A stretch of 64,000 nucleotides of DNA from Brachionus plicatilis (lineage: Eukaryota; Rotifera; Eurotatoria; Ploima; Brachionidae): contig QEOQ01000180.1 in assembly GCA_010279815.1 (NCBI GenBank), positions 977,036 to 1,041,035 of the forward strand, in the 5' to 3' direction. The notes under the pieces are model-generated. The model worked only from the letters and a program-made list of their open reading frames with translations. It was not told the DNA's origin and made no database searches. Both the position numbers and the translations under genes were made by a program. The first letter of the stretch is position 1. Each line of letters starts with the position of its first letter. This document shows positions 32,181 to 42,967 of the stretch, piece by piece.

Positions 32181-34290
32181 ATGGGACTTTTGAGCTCTGG
32201 TACGCCACTTGACTGGACTGAAACCAAAAAAAATTCTTGGAATATTCGAAATTCAGGCATTGAACAATTTATTCGAATTTATAAAAAGTTTAAAAATAGC
32301 TGCAATTATCCATTTAAATGGGGTGATGAAATTGAGTTCACCTTAGTACGCTTTGATCACGATCAAAAAAAAGTCCAGCTTCTTCTAAAAGCAGAACAAC
32401 TTCTAGAAAAGCTCAAAGACTCAAATGTAGCTTTTTTTCACCCTGAGTATGCGAGCTATATGGTCGAGTCAACACCTATAGAACCATTTTCGTTTGACTT
32501 GAACACTTTCAAATATTTGGAGGACAACATGGATCTCAGAAGAAAAACAATCGAAGCCCTTCTTGACCAAAATGAACACGTTATTTTTCTAACTTCTTTT
32601 CCCCTTATAGGCTGTGACGAATTCACCTACCCCTCTTACAAACCAAGCTCAAATAAACATATCTCAAGTTCTATTTTTTATCCTGATGAAATAATTTTCA
32701 ATGGTCATCCTCGCTTTAGGACTCTATCAAGAAATATAAGGGAGCGAAAAAACAAAAATGTTTCCATTTATGTTCCTATTTTTAAAGATAAAAACACTTT
32801 GAGTCCTTTTGTAGAAAAATTACCATGTCCGGAAAGTCCAGAGTGCCAAAATTTGGCCATTGAAGACCATGTCTACTTAGGTAATTTAAATTTGGACTAT
32901 TTTTTAATGGATGCGCATTAACCCGACTTATTAATAATTAAATTATAATATGAAAATAAATATTATCTTCTTGTGATAATTAAATTTACAATTTAAAATT
33001 TAAATTTTTAATTAATTAAAAGTTCAATCATTAATTTTAATTTTAACTAATAATTCTCCAATCTACATTTTTTTTTCAATGATGATTTAATTATTAATAT
33101 GACGGCTTAATAGTTTAACTTTTTTTTATTGATCATAATTTCTGACTGTAGATGCAACCGGCTTCGGAATGGGCTGTTCTTGTCTACAAGCAACATTTCA
33201 AGCCGAATCTATAGAAGAAGCAAAGCATTTGTACGATCAACTTCTGCCACTAACCCCCATACTTTTGGCACTGAGTGCATCATCGCCAATCTGGAGAGGG
33301 TATTTATGTGACATAGATTGTCGCTGGAATGTGATCAGTGCATCGGTAGATGACCGAACTGACGAGGAGCTTGGCCATTTACCTTTGAAAAAAGACAAAT
33401 ATCGTGTTTACAAGTCACGGTATGATTCTGTGGATTCGTTTCTAAGCGAACCGGGACAACTTTATAATGATATAGAGCTAGTCAAAGACACAGAGTTTTA
33501 TGAAAAATTGATCAAAAATAATGTCGATAAAATTCTTGCTGAACATGTGAGCCATTTGTTCATCAGAGATCCTATTGCTATTTTTAAGGAAAAGTTGACC
33601 AGCGATGATGACCAAGACGTGGACTCCTTTGAAAATATTCAATCGACAAATTGGCAATCGATGAGGTTCAAGCCACCTCCGATCCGCGACAATGCTGAGA
33701 AAATTGGATGGCGTGTTGAATTCCGGCCTGTTGAGCTTCAATTTACTTCTTTTGAGAACAGCGCCTTCTGTGCCTTTGTCATTTTACTAACTCACGCAAT
33801 CAAACAATTCGATCTCAATTTTTTGATTCCAATAAGTAAAATTGATGAAAATATGGAAAGGGCTCAGAAGAGAAATGCTTGTTTGGAGCAAAAATTTTAT
33901 TTTAGAAAGAATGTTTACGAACAAGAAGATTTGATAGCAAAGCAAAAAACTTGTGAGTTGGTTGAGTTGAGCATTGATGAAATAATAAATGGAAATGATG
34001 AATTCAGAGGTTTGAGCGAGATTTTATTTGACTATTTGTGCATGATAGAAAATATAGAAGCTTTTGCTTTATGTAAATTGAAACAGTATATTAAATTGAT
34101 AAGTTCGCGAGCAAATGGCACCTTAATGACTCCGGCAAGTTATATGAGAAAATTTGTCAAAGATCACCCAAAATATCTGCATGATTCAGTAGTTGATAAC
34201 GAAGTAAACTATGATCTAATCTGGCACATTTATCTGATAACAAATCGAAAAGTATCTTGTCCTGAAATGTTATTTGATGAAAATTGTTAA
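32181..34290 (+). CDS. GCLC: glutamate-cysteine ligase catalytic subunit, two exons
   Basis: Exons 32181-32880 and 33152-34290 (intron 271 bp, donor TTAG^GTAATT, acceptor CTGTAG^AT, phase 1) give 612 residues, near the usual 630-640. It catalyses ATP-dependent joining of glutamate to cysteine, the first and limiting step of glutathione synthesis, in the cytosol. Family marks in order: MGLLSSGTPLDW at the start, KWGDEIEFTLV (46-56), then DHVYLD^ATGFGMGCSCLQ across the junction, DCRWNVISASVDDRT (about 290-304), LFIRDP, ENIQSTNWQSMRFKPPP and WRVEFRP. The junction restores the conserved D-A-x-G-F-G-M-G run. A CxC pair stands where vertebrate enzymes have adjacent cysteines near the modifier-subunit contact. 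Reading through the donor gives a spurious 13-codon extension to a stop at about 32921. A piggyBac remnant starts 15 bp after the stop. Confidence 0.96.
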
Positions 34291-34305
34291 GTAAAAATTT
34301 AATTT

Positions 34306-35077
34306 TTAACACTAGAAGGACCGGATTTAAATGCTACTATAATGACCGAAGGTGGTCATTTTGACCACTTCTTTTTATTTGATTTTTTTTCATTAACTCC
34401 TGAACCTTTTTTTATGTTAATCAAATTAAAAAAAGAGAAAAAATTGATTATTATTGATTTAAAATTTAATTCATAACAATCAAATAAAATTTGATAATTA
34501 AATAAAAAATAAGATTAGACAAAAAATTGCCTTTTTTTTAATTTTAATTTTTTTAATTGAGATTTTAGCCAAATAATAGTCTTCTCTGATGTTCAAGACC
34601 CACAAGCATAATTTACATATGGAACATGCATCATTACTCTTGTTTCCATTACATATTCTTATCTGACACAGTTTACGAGCCCTTGAAAATTCCTCTGAAT
34701 TCGGTCTTTTGGGTTTCGGAATAATCTCTTGAACTGGTGCTCTTTTCTTTATTGAGGTAGATATGTTGGTTTAGCTTACTGGCATTGTCTTATATTTTAA
34801 AGAATGAAAAAAATTTCTTTTTACAAAAATACGGTATGGGATCAAATCTAAAAGCTACTGATTTCTTTTTGCATTTATTTTTAATTTTACTTTCAGCATC
34901 TGTTTGGGGCGGGAAAAATTATGTACAAGAAAAAATTTCAAAAAGCTAAAAAATATTTAAGCTAAGTTTTTTTAGAAACTAGCTTTGTCCAAGAAAAACT
35001 TGAAAAAAAAATTTTCAAATATTTTCGGCTTAAAAATGAAAAGCGTTCATTTGACCGCCCGGTACTTCTAGTGTTAA
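34306..35077 (-). mobile_element. piggyBac-like transposon remnant (772 bp)
   Basis: The target TTAA occurs at both ends (34306-34309, 35074-35077). Terminal inverted repeats are CACTAGAAGGACCGG and CCGGTACTTCTAGTG (one mismatch). On the minus strand about 34760-34540 a frame reads RARKLCQIRICNGN followed by CSICKLC, like the cysteine-rich C-terminal domain of piggyBac transposases. The catalytic core is missing, so it is non-autonomous. It sits 15 bp behind the GCLC stop codon and probably supplies that gene's 3' UTR, including an AAATAAA near 34500. Confidence 0.8.
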
Positions 35078-36216
35078 AAGCCAGGAACCAACAAAATTAA
35101 AAAAAAAATTTAAATTCATCTTTTGTTAATTTGTTCTCAAAACAAAAAAAAAATTTCTTTTTTTAATTTTTTTTTAATTTAATAAATTAATTTTTAATTA
35201 AAAAAATCACAATTAATTGGTAAAATTAAAAACAAATGAATACCAGGTTTCCAAAAAATAAAAGGTTGCTTTTTCTAAAAAAATTTTGAAAGCACTTAAA
35301 ATCGATAATAAATTATATTAAAATTTTGGTAAAATTTTATCAAATAATCAACGTATATCCAGGGTATTCCTAGCTTACAATTTAAGGTTACTGATTAAAG
35401 ACAATTTGGTGATTATTTACTTCTTTATGCTTTACGAATGTATGACTTCACCAAGATAATAACCTTTAACATAAATTAGAACCAGATTTTTACCGAAGAT
35501 TTTAAGATTATTTCTAAAATTTTTGAAAGCAACATTTTATTCTATAAACCTTATGTTTTTCTACCTAATTAACTTCAATAATAATTATGCAAATTGGAAT
35601 AAAATGATTGTTTTAAAATAATTTTGACATTTGTCCTCTTAAAAAAATATATTATTAATATCATTTGAAATTTAAAAATTTTATATTTGGATCGAATCCA
35701 AAAATGAACCAAAAAATCTTCGTAAACAATAAACGTGAAAAATTAAACTCCATATTTGGTTAAATTGTATTTTTCACATTATTAAATGAATAAATAAAAA
35801 TTCTTGCTACTTTCAAAATTAGATACAAAAATTTAAAAATTAAATTTTTTTTTATTAGAAATAACACAAAATTTTCGTCGTTAGAAATGTTCATTGCTTC
35901 AAAAAGTCAAATATAAAATTGAAATAGTAATAAAATTTAATTTCTGAAAAAAGTTATTAAATATCTACCGAAACACAACTTTGACGCATGCGGTTAAGTT
36001 AAGAATGTTTTAACATGGGCGAGATGGTGTTTATTACCTGCGTCAAAGTTGTGTTACGGGTTCTGAGGCTGCAATATCAAACAAGGGAATATGGTAAAAT
36101 ATTAGTTTTTTAAAATGGTTTCAACAACATTTCATTCAATTTATGGGAATCTAGTAGTCAAACGTAAAATTTCAAAAACAAAAAAGAGAAAATTACTAAT
36201 AAAAATTTAAATATAT
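35078..36216. other. intergenic, contains dispersed repeat copy B
   Basis: AT-rich; apart from the repeat at 35969-36095 nothing is recognised. Confidence 0.4.
35969..36095 (+). repeat. dispersed palindromic repeat, copy B
   Basis: The inverse of 8360-8481. It contains ACAACTTTGACGCATGCGG and its inverse CCTGCGTCAAAGTTGTG around TTTTAACATGGGCGAGATGG. It ends GGAATATGGT, where copy A (read inverted) has GGAATACGGT. Confidence 0.7.
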
Positions 36217-36224
36217 ATATATAT

Positions 36225-37497
36225 GGTAACCTGGTCTAACCGGGTGCCCTATTTTTTTTTATTGCGTATTTCGCACCCATTTTGTTCAAAAACTTCAAAA
36301 ATAGTCACCCAATTTTCCCGAAATTTTTTTTTCACCCATTTACCTCCGCGGTTAATTATGTGAGGCTCAAAAGGGTTAAACCGGTTAACCCGATTACACC
36401 TAAAATTGTATACAATTAGCCCGAAATTTAACCCTAAAAACAGAATTTTAACCCATTTAACCTATTTAGGAGGAAAACTTTTAAATTTATTAATAAATTT
36501 ATTAGGCGATTCTTTAATTGATTTTTAAATAATAATTTGTTAAAAAATAAATTAATATTTTACGATTTGATTGCATTCTATAACAATTAATGATAAATTA
36601 AAAACAAAAAAGACAAAACAAAACAAGAGTGAGTTTTTAGAAGTATTTAAAAAAAAGAAAGAGTTAATCTTCACAATCATCGCATAAAAATTCTTTGTTT
36701 GTTTTTTTTTTAAATTCTTTTGGTAAACAACTATAACAAACCCAATTTGAGCGGCATCTTGAAGTTTAGGGTCAAAAAAATCAGATCAAAAAGTAATTTT
36801 TTTATAACTATTGAATGGTATTTGATTAAATCTCACTGCAAAATGCTAAATAATGCAAAAAACATGCTGAATATTAGAAAAGGCTCTGCAAAAACTCTGC
36901 AATTAAATTTCGCAGTTGAATTAAATACTTTTTAATGACATGCATTTTACTGCAAAATTGCAGAGTTTTTGCAGAGCCTATTCTAATATTCAGCATGTTT
37001 TTTGCATTGTTTAGCATTTTGCAGAGAGATTTAATCAAATACCATTCAAAAGTTATAAAAAAATTACTTTTTGATCTAATTTTTTTGATCCTAAACTTCA
37101 AGATGCCATTTGAGCATCCTTCACAAGAAAACCATATTTTTAATTTGAAATAAAAACTTTGTTTTGAATAGAAAAATATTTTTTTTGAGAGTGAGAGAGA
37201 GAGAAAATGAAATTACAATTTTTTAATTATCGAAAAATAGCGTCGCTGCATTTTTATAGTCTTATTCGGTTAAATGGGTTAAATAGAATCTTATTTGGAC
37301 TAATTGGGTGTTTAAGAGAAAAAAAAGCATATAACGATTTTTTTTAAAAATATTTCACACATATCATTCGATTTCTCTCCTCGAGTTCTACATATCAAGA
37401 TATTTTTTTAGGTAGTAGCTTTAAAAATGAAGGAGATATAGGGGTTTTTCAAATTCTTTCACCCTATTAACCCATAACCCCTTTAGACTAGGTAACC
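36225..37497. mobile_element. GGTAACC MITE, copy 1, with a nested MITE
   Basis: The ends GGTAACCTGGTCTAA and, inverted, GGTTACCTAGTCTAA form terminal repeats. ATATATAT on each side (36217-36224, 37498-37505) could be an 8-bp target duplication but is low complexity. Inside are AACCCGATTAC, CAGAATTTTAACCCATTTAAC, a GAGAGTGAGAGAGAGAGA run (about 37187-37204) and ATAGTCTTATTCGGTTAAATGGG, all shared with the second copy at 53430-54289. The span includes 363 bp due to the nested MITE and its duplicated target. Confidence 0.75.
36753..37107. mobile_element. 355-bp foldback MITE with exact 8-bp target duplication
   Basis: Nearly the whole element is two inverted arms of about 150 bp, starting GGCATCTTGAAGTTTAGG and ending CCTAAACTTCAAGATGCC, with CTCTGCAAAAACTCTGCAAT and its inverse near the centre. 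ATTTGAGC flanks both sides (36745-36752, 37108-37115). The related host copy near 53695 has a single ATTTGAGC with no insert, so the duplication and ends are confirmed within this window. Small open frames across it are arm-derived and not genes. Eight-base duplications occur with hAT and P-type transposases, but the GGCATC end does not settle which. Confidence 0.9.
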
Positions 37498-37505
37498 ATA
37501 TATAT

Positions 37506-38092
37506 AAAATTTAATTATTTATAAATAAAAATTTAAATAATAAAAAGTAATAAAAGGGAAAAATTAAATTAAGATTTTTAAATTAATAGATAAAATGATG
37601 AATTTTAATTAAAGCCTGTATAATTTTTTTAAAAAAATTAGCATTATCACAATTCAAAAATTTTGATTAAATTAAAAATCAGTTATTAAATTTCTAATCT
37701 ATTGATAATTTCAATGTTTTAATACGCGGATATAAATGATTGTTTCATACCTGAATTTACGTATTATATTTTTATCTATTTTGAATCAACTATCAAGTTT
37801 TGATTATGTTGAATTTTTTGAAAAAAAGAAAGCTTATATGCATTTTTTTGGAAATTTTAGAATTGAATTTTACTCTTGAACTATTTTCGGCTTCTTCTCA
37901 CTAGAATGATCTTTCAATTCTAATTTAATTTAAAATTTCTCTTATGTATAGCAAAATATTTTACTAAAATACATACAAATACCTTTTGAGGTATTTAAAT
38001 CAAATGAGTTGAAAAACAATTTACGTCGTGGTTAAATCATTTATTTTTATAAAATATTATTCTTTAAAATTTTTCCCAATGTTTAGATAGAG
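37506..38092. other. intergenic, upstream of small acidic-protein gene
   Basis: AT-rich; nothing recognised. Confidence 0.4.
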
Positions 38093-38368
38093 ATGATAAA
38101 TAGCCTAAATGTCTTATTAGTGATTGTGATTGCTGCTAGTCTTGGTAGTTCTAAAACAATTGCGGGAAAAGAGCAAGACGATGATTATAGTGAAGAGAGT
38201 GAAATAAATTCCAAAGAACAAGTTATGGATTCAAATAGTTTTGAAAGTGATGAATATATTGATAGTGAATATTTAGATGATTATCTCGTGCAATTAAAAA
38301 ATGAAATAGCTGATGGTGGCAATCAAGATGACGATAACTCAATTCAATCAAATGAAGATTATTACTAA
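38093..38368 (+). CDS. small acidic secreted protein, unknown
   Basis: A 91-residue open frame. Residues 1-22 form a hydrophobic signal peptide (MINSLNVLLVIVIAASLGSS). The mature part is very acidic, rich in Asp, Glu, Ser and Asn (DDDYSEESE, ESDEYIDSEYLDDY, NQDDDNS), without cysteines, and probably disordered. Such composition suits a secreted matrix, mucus or mineral-binding protein, but no family is recognised. The ATG follows TAGAG, so an upstream intron acceptor cannot be excluded. Codon use is less AT-random than the surroundings, which supports it as a gene. A second small gene on the same strand starts 205 bp downstream; whether they are linked in function is unknown. Confidence 0.6.
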   Translation: MINSLNVLLVIVIAASLGSSKTIAGKEQDDDYSEESEINSKEQVMDSNSFESDEYIDSEYLDDYLVQLKNEIADGGNQDDDNSIQSNEDYY

Positions 38369-38573
38369 ATGATTTTTTTTTTAATTTTCTTTGATTAAAA
38401 ACAAAAGAAATTGAGTTATAAAAGCTTCAACAAATAAATATTAATTTTATTACCTTTTAAATCATGAATCCAGCATAATAAATCTGTATTTTCTTTTCAA
38501 ATTTAAATTTTAAATTATTTAAAATTTTTTCATATAATAACATTTGAATTAAACTAAAATAAATTAAACAAAA

Positions 38574-38801
38574 ATGAAACCGATCGACTTTAAAAATACC
38601 AATTTTATAAAATACAAAGATAAGAGCCACAATCGGTGCGTTATTTTTTTGGTCGTCTCTGCTATCATTTTTGCTGCTTTGGTTATTGCCGGAGGAATCG
38701 GTAGATTTTATTTTGTTTATTTAGTATATTTATTTTTTTTAAATAATTAAGGTGGTGCGATTGGAATCTATTTTGCAACTGTTTCAAATATTTCCAGATA
38801 A
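38574..38801 (+). CDS. 58-residue single-pass membrane microprotein, two exons
   Basis: Exons 38574-38700 and 38752-38801 flank a 51-bp intron (GTAGAT...TTAAG, phase 1). The joined product starts MKPIDFKNTNFIKYKDK, has a basic stretch ending NRC, then one membrane helix of about 25 residues (VIFLVVSAIIFAALVIAGGI) that runs over the splice into GGAIGIYFATVSNISR and a stop. The intron splits a glycine codon within a Gly-rich helix end, and reading frame and hydrophobicity continue across it, which is the main support. The upstream sequence AAACAAAA before ATG suits an animal start. By the positive-inside rule the N-terminus is likely cytosolic. No family recognised. Too short for most gene finders. 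Confidence 0.6.
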
Positions 38802-40387
38802 TAAACTTTAATTAAACTATTCGGATTTTTAAAAATTTATACAAAAATGAATAAATATTTTTTTCACTAATTAATTTTTAGATAAAATTTAAGGCAAAAA
38901 TAGCTAAAAAAATGATAAATGTCTATGCTAGCTAAAACCAGTTTCTAATAAATTTTTTTTAATTAATGTAGTGCCATCAAATAGTCAACTTGTTAAACAA
39001 CGTTGGACAATAACTCAAAATATGAAAATCAAATGTGCAATTTTGAATCAAATTAAAATCAAGAAAATTTGAATAAATTTAAATTATTTATTATTTATTT
39101 ATTTAAGAGCTTTTCAAAATAAAATTAAACAAAATTTTAATTTCCATTGCCATTGAATTTTAATTTTTTTAAATGTTATTAAAGAATTTACGAAATTTTA
39201 CTAAATTTAAATGAATAATTTTTCAATTTAATAAACTTAATTAAAAAAAAAAATAATTTAAATTCTTAACTATTTCAATATATATTAACTAAATAATTAG
39301 TTCAATATTTTTATTTAAACAATTAAAATTTCATACAAATTTTTAAAACATTTTTCAAATAATACTTAAAGTGTTTCAATTCAAAACTTTCTTATTAAAT
39401 TATGTAAAGGCCTTTTCAAAGGCAAGTTCAAGTTTGTGATCAATTTTTGATGCTCATAATTATCAAATAAAACTTAAAATATTAAATGAATAGTAATTAT
39501 TATTTAATATTATTAGTGCAGAGGTAAATTTTTTATTTCAACATACTTTATTAAATCTAAAGGTAAAATGTGCAAGAGTCTGCAAAAAATTATCGACTTT
39601 AAATAGAATCATTTCTATGGTGTACTTTCCGCAATGAGCATTTTGATATTCCAGTGTTTATCTTTTCATTCAACATATTTAAGATACAGTTTTTGGGGCC
39701 ACTTAGTTGCAAGGGAATACTATACCTTATTTGTAAAATTTTGATAAAAGAATTTTTTAAACCAGTCTGAATTGTATTCAAATCGGAAATTTATCTCTCC
39801 AATGAGTGTAGTTTAAAAATTAAAACTAATAATAAAATTGGAAATTAATTTTGGTTTAGCTCTTACATGCTTGTTCAATAATATTTAATAATATTAATTA
39901 TTTTGTAAACACTCGTTATGAAAAAAACTTCTAAATTCCAGGAATATCTCAAAATATACAGCTATTGTATTTTGTTTATTCAAAATAAAAACTCCATATT
40001 TATTTTTAATTAAATTAAAAAAAAAATCACAAATTTTGTTAAGTATTTAAGACTAAAGATTTTTCGCGAAGTTCGCTTCTTGAAAATCTATTTTTTAAAT
40101 ATTCATCCGTTTGATTGTTATTTAATTGCGCTTTTAGGAAGAATTAAATAATTACTTAATATCTTGTTACATTATCAATTTTTAGATTTATATTTTCTTG
40201 GAAATTTTTAATGTAACCCTATATAATTAGATATTTAAGTGCATAGAACATTTAAGAAAATTGAAATCAATATTTAAATAGTTTAATATTTTATCATGAA
40301 AATTAAATTATCAAGATATCATATTATTTAAAAGAAAAAAACAAGATTTCTCACTTTTTTAAAAATTAACCAAACAAAATTAAAAAA
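38802..40387. other. intergenic, nothing firm
   Basis: AT-rich sequence upstream of the seven-pass receptor gene. A 60-codon minus-strand frame at 39599-39781 has a less biased composition (KNSFIKILQIRYSIPLQ) but no recognised motif and might be a transposon scrap. Confidence 0.35.
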
Positions 40388-42619
40388 ATGCTTAATATAA
40401 TTTTACTTATTTCGTTATTGAGCCAAATACTGACTCTTAGTATTCGTAATTGGTCAAATTGTACAAACCAAGTTTCTAAGCTTGTTTTTTTCGAAGATAT
40501 CGATAAAGAATCTCTTGGATTATTAGTTAAAAATTTCGATCACTTTTCACAAATAAATCTTGATTGTATTCAAAGTGATGGGTTACTGATTAATTTTGAA
40601 TTTAAATTTATACCCAATAATCGAATTGATTTAACAGATGAACTGCAATTTAAAACAGGAAGAATTTTCGACGTAACAACAATAGATTCTCCAATATTTG
40701 TATTCAGCAATATTGATAAAATTCAGAAAAATCTCAAAATATTCAATAATTTATTTGGTCTGGTTGTTGTCAATTTTGTTTATTCCAAACTGAATCTTAT
40801 TTTTAACTGTAACTATTTCCAATTAAACCAGTATAGCTTTTTAAAGAATTGCTTTGGAGTAAATTTCAAATATATAAAATACAAAACATCAATCTGTCCT
40901 TTAATATTTTACAATAGCAGTATCAGACAAATATTTTTCAATTCAATTTCCGAAACTTTTATTTTTAAAAATAGCCTCAAGTTCGCAAATTTAAACATCT
41001 CATTTAAAACAAAAATAAAGGAATTAACTTTAGAGGGTCACGAGATAAGTGCGACAAAGGATGTTATTGATTTAAAAATTTTTAGTAATCTAAAAGTTTT
41101 AATAATTAACGGACACATCAAAAATATTGACTGGCACAATTTGATTAAGTTCAAAAATTTGAAAACTTTCAATTTGAATATTTTCGAATTGAATAATTTT
41201 TTATATGAAAATCATGTTTGGTTTGGTAATTGGAATAGTAATTTAAATAAACTGATCAATATTAATTTGTTAGTCGCTGATAGGTATTTGATTTCAGATC
41301 GAGATTTTTGTATATTTTATCGGCTTCAAGAATACAGGTTTTTGAAAATGAATATACTCTTGAAAAGTGATGAAAATTCTTGCAATTGTGTATTGCAATG
41401 GCTCAACAAATGTGAATCCAATGATCTAAATTATTCATGTGAGTATAAAAAAATGGAAGAAAACTGCAAAAATTTACAGACGAACTTTTTTAAGTCCGGA
41501 TTTAATCGGAATTTAAAGTTTAAACTGGATTTTTTTATTACAGGAGCTATTTTAAGCTATATAAGTTCAATTGGACACTTTATATTTTCAATAACTGGAA
41601 TAATCACTAATCTTTTAAACATTTTCATTATAAATAAATGCAAAAAAAATGAATTGAAGGACAAAAATAAATCTAAATTTTCACTATACAATTTTATGAC
41701 ATTCTTGTCATTTGTAAATGTATTCTATTGCTTAATTTTGTCTTTTCATGTGATGAATTCTTGTACAGTTATAAATGGAATATTTTGTTCACGGCTTTAT
41801 GGAAATGTTATTGTACAGTATTATGAAATTTATTTGGTTGATTTTCTATGTGGTATTCTAAAAACATTATCTAACATTTTGAATATTTGGATTTCTTTAT
41901 TCCGTTGTTTCATAATTGATGAGAAATCGAGATTTTTCAATTTTATAACTAAACCAAAAAGTAAATTAAAAAAAGCTGTCTTTTCAATTTCTTTTTTTTC
42001 AATTTTAATCGTGTCAAACATTGATAAACTTACCTCATCGATAGTCGAATTCAAAGATGGTGAATTTGATCCTGATTATTATGGATTTCCTATGAGAAAT
42101 TGGCTCATAAAAGAAGATGTAGAAGTAATAATTGATTATAATGACTTAGAAATAAAAATGCTATCAAAAAATAGATTTTTTTTTCTTTTTCTAATCAACG
42201 TTTTATTCAATGGTTTAATTCTGTGGACGATTTTGTTTATTTCAGATGTTTACTTACTTTTAAAATTCAGAGAGCAATTGTATAAAAGTAAAATATTTTG
42301 GATCCAATCATCAAGTCAAAAATCGAAAATGGACCATCTGAGAAAAATTCAAGACAAAATTGTCAAAATGACCATCAAAATTTGGCTTAATAATTTTATT
42401 CTTTGCTTGTTTCGCTTATTTGAATTATCGTTTACTTTTTTTATTTTGTTTTTGAGTTTCAGGTTTAATTTTTGTCAAAAATCAGAAAAAATATGTGATA
42501 ATTTTTTAGAATTTGGTAATCTATTTTACATTATGTCATGCTCATATTCGATTGTAGTATTTTATTTCTTGAACAGATCGTTTAAAAAGTCTGTTAATGA
42601 TTTTTTTTATAAAATTTGA
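40388..42619 (+). CDS. seven-transmembrane receptor with LRR-like ectodomain
   Basis: A single-exon 743-residue protein: signal peptide (about 1-17), an ectodomain to about 375 with irregular Leu/Ile/Phe repeats and N-glycosylation sites, then seven hydrophobic helices at about 388-416, 434-456, 481-510, 530-548, 592-625, 670-700 and 710-735. The 7TM part looks rhodopsin-like: GIITNLLNIFII in helix 1 with the conserved Asn, SLFRCFII at the end of helix 3 in the DRY position (Arg kept), cysteines before helix 3 (C459, C467), and a basic tail after helix 7. The ectodomain shares CPLIFY (170-175), DFCIFY (306-311) and CNCVLQWL (332-339) with the single-pass protein at 28471-29823. Likely a surface receptor signalling through G proteins; ligand unknown. 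LRR-bearing receptors of the LGR type are a general parallel, but this ectodomain is not a clear LGR one. Confidence 0.82.
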   Translation: MLNIILLISLLSQILTLSIRNWSNCTNQVSKLVFFEDIDKESLGLLVKNFDHFSQINLDCIQSDGLLINFEFKFIPNNRIDLTDELQFKTGRIFDVTTIDSPIFVFSNIDKIQKNLKIFNNLFGLVVVNFVYSKLNLIFNCNYFQLNQYSFLKNCFGVNFKYIKYKTSICPLIFYNSSIRQIFFNSISETFIFKNSLKFANLNISFKTKIKELTLEGHEISATKDVIDLKIFSNLKVLIINGHIKNIDWHNLIKFKNLKTFNLNIFELNNFLYENHVWFGNWNSNLNKLININLLVADRYLISDRDFCIFYRLQEYRFLKMNILLKSDENSCNCVLQWLNKCESNDLNYSCEYKKMEENCKNLQTNFFKSGFNRNLKFKLDFFITGAILSYISSIGHFIFSITGIITNLLNIFIINKCKKNELKDKNKSKFSLYNFMTFLSFVNVFYCLILSFHVMNSCTVINGIFCSRLYGNVIVQYYEIYLVDFLCGILKTLSNILNIWISLFRCFIIDEKSRFFNFITKPKSKLKKAVFSISFFSILIVSNIDKLTSSIVEFKDGEFDPDYYGFPMRNWLIKEDVEVIIDYNDLEIKMLSKNRFFFLFLINVLFNGLILWTILFISDVYLLLKFREQLYKSKIFWIQSSSQKSKMDHLRKIQDKIVKMTIKIWLNNFILCLFRLFELSFTFFILFLSFRFNFCQKSEKICDNFLEFGNLFYIMSCSYSIVVFYFLNRSFKKSVNDFFYKI

Positions 42620-42967
42620 CAATAATGCGTATCTAAGTCGTATTTTTAGTCAAAAAAATCAACAAAGCCTTTTCGAAAATTTAAGAAATTTAACGATCAA
42701 GTCACGTCCTTAACTTGACTTGTGACATAAAAAAACTAATCTAATAAATTAACTTTTAAATTAATTAATTTTTTGAATTAAAATAACCTCTTTAAGGAGA
42801 AGCTAAGGTATATAATGTTCAATTATAAAAATAAAATAAAAATTACAATAAAAAGAAATAATAATACAATTCAAAATATTTTTTAGATAAAAATAATTTT
42901 TTTTAAAATTTTAGTCAAGTTATGGACTAACTTTAATGAGATTAATTAAGATTTTTATATTAAAACT
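42620..42967. other. intergenic between receptor gene and dead LINE
   Basis: AT-rich; probably includes the 3' UTR of the minus-strand LINE. Nothing else seen. Confidence 0.35.

Noticed and set aside
32881..32923. Extension of GCLC exon 1 to a stop after FLMDAH
   Set aside because: Splicing at GTAATT after 32880 restores the conserved GCLC sequence; the extension is intron read-through that by chance contains MDA.
36720..37153. Three 70-75 codon open frames on both strands
   Set aside because: They come from the two inverted arms of the nested MITE and mirror one another.
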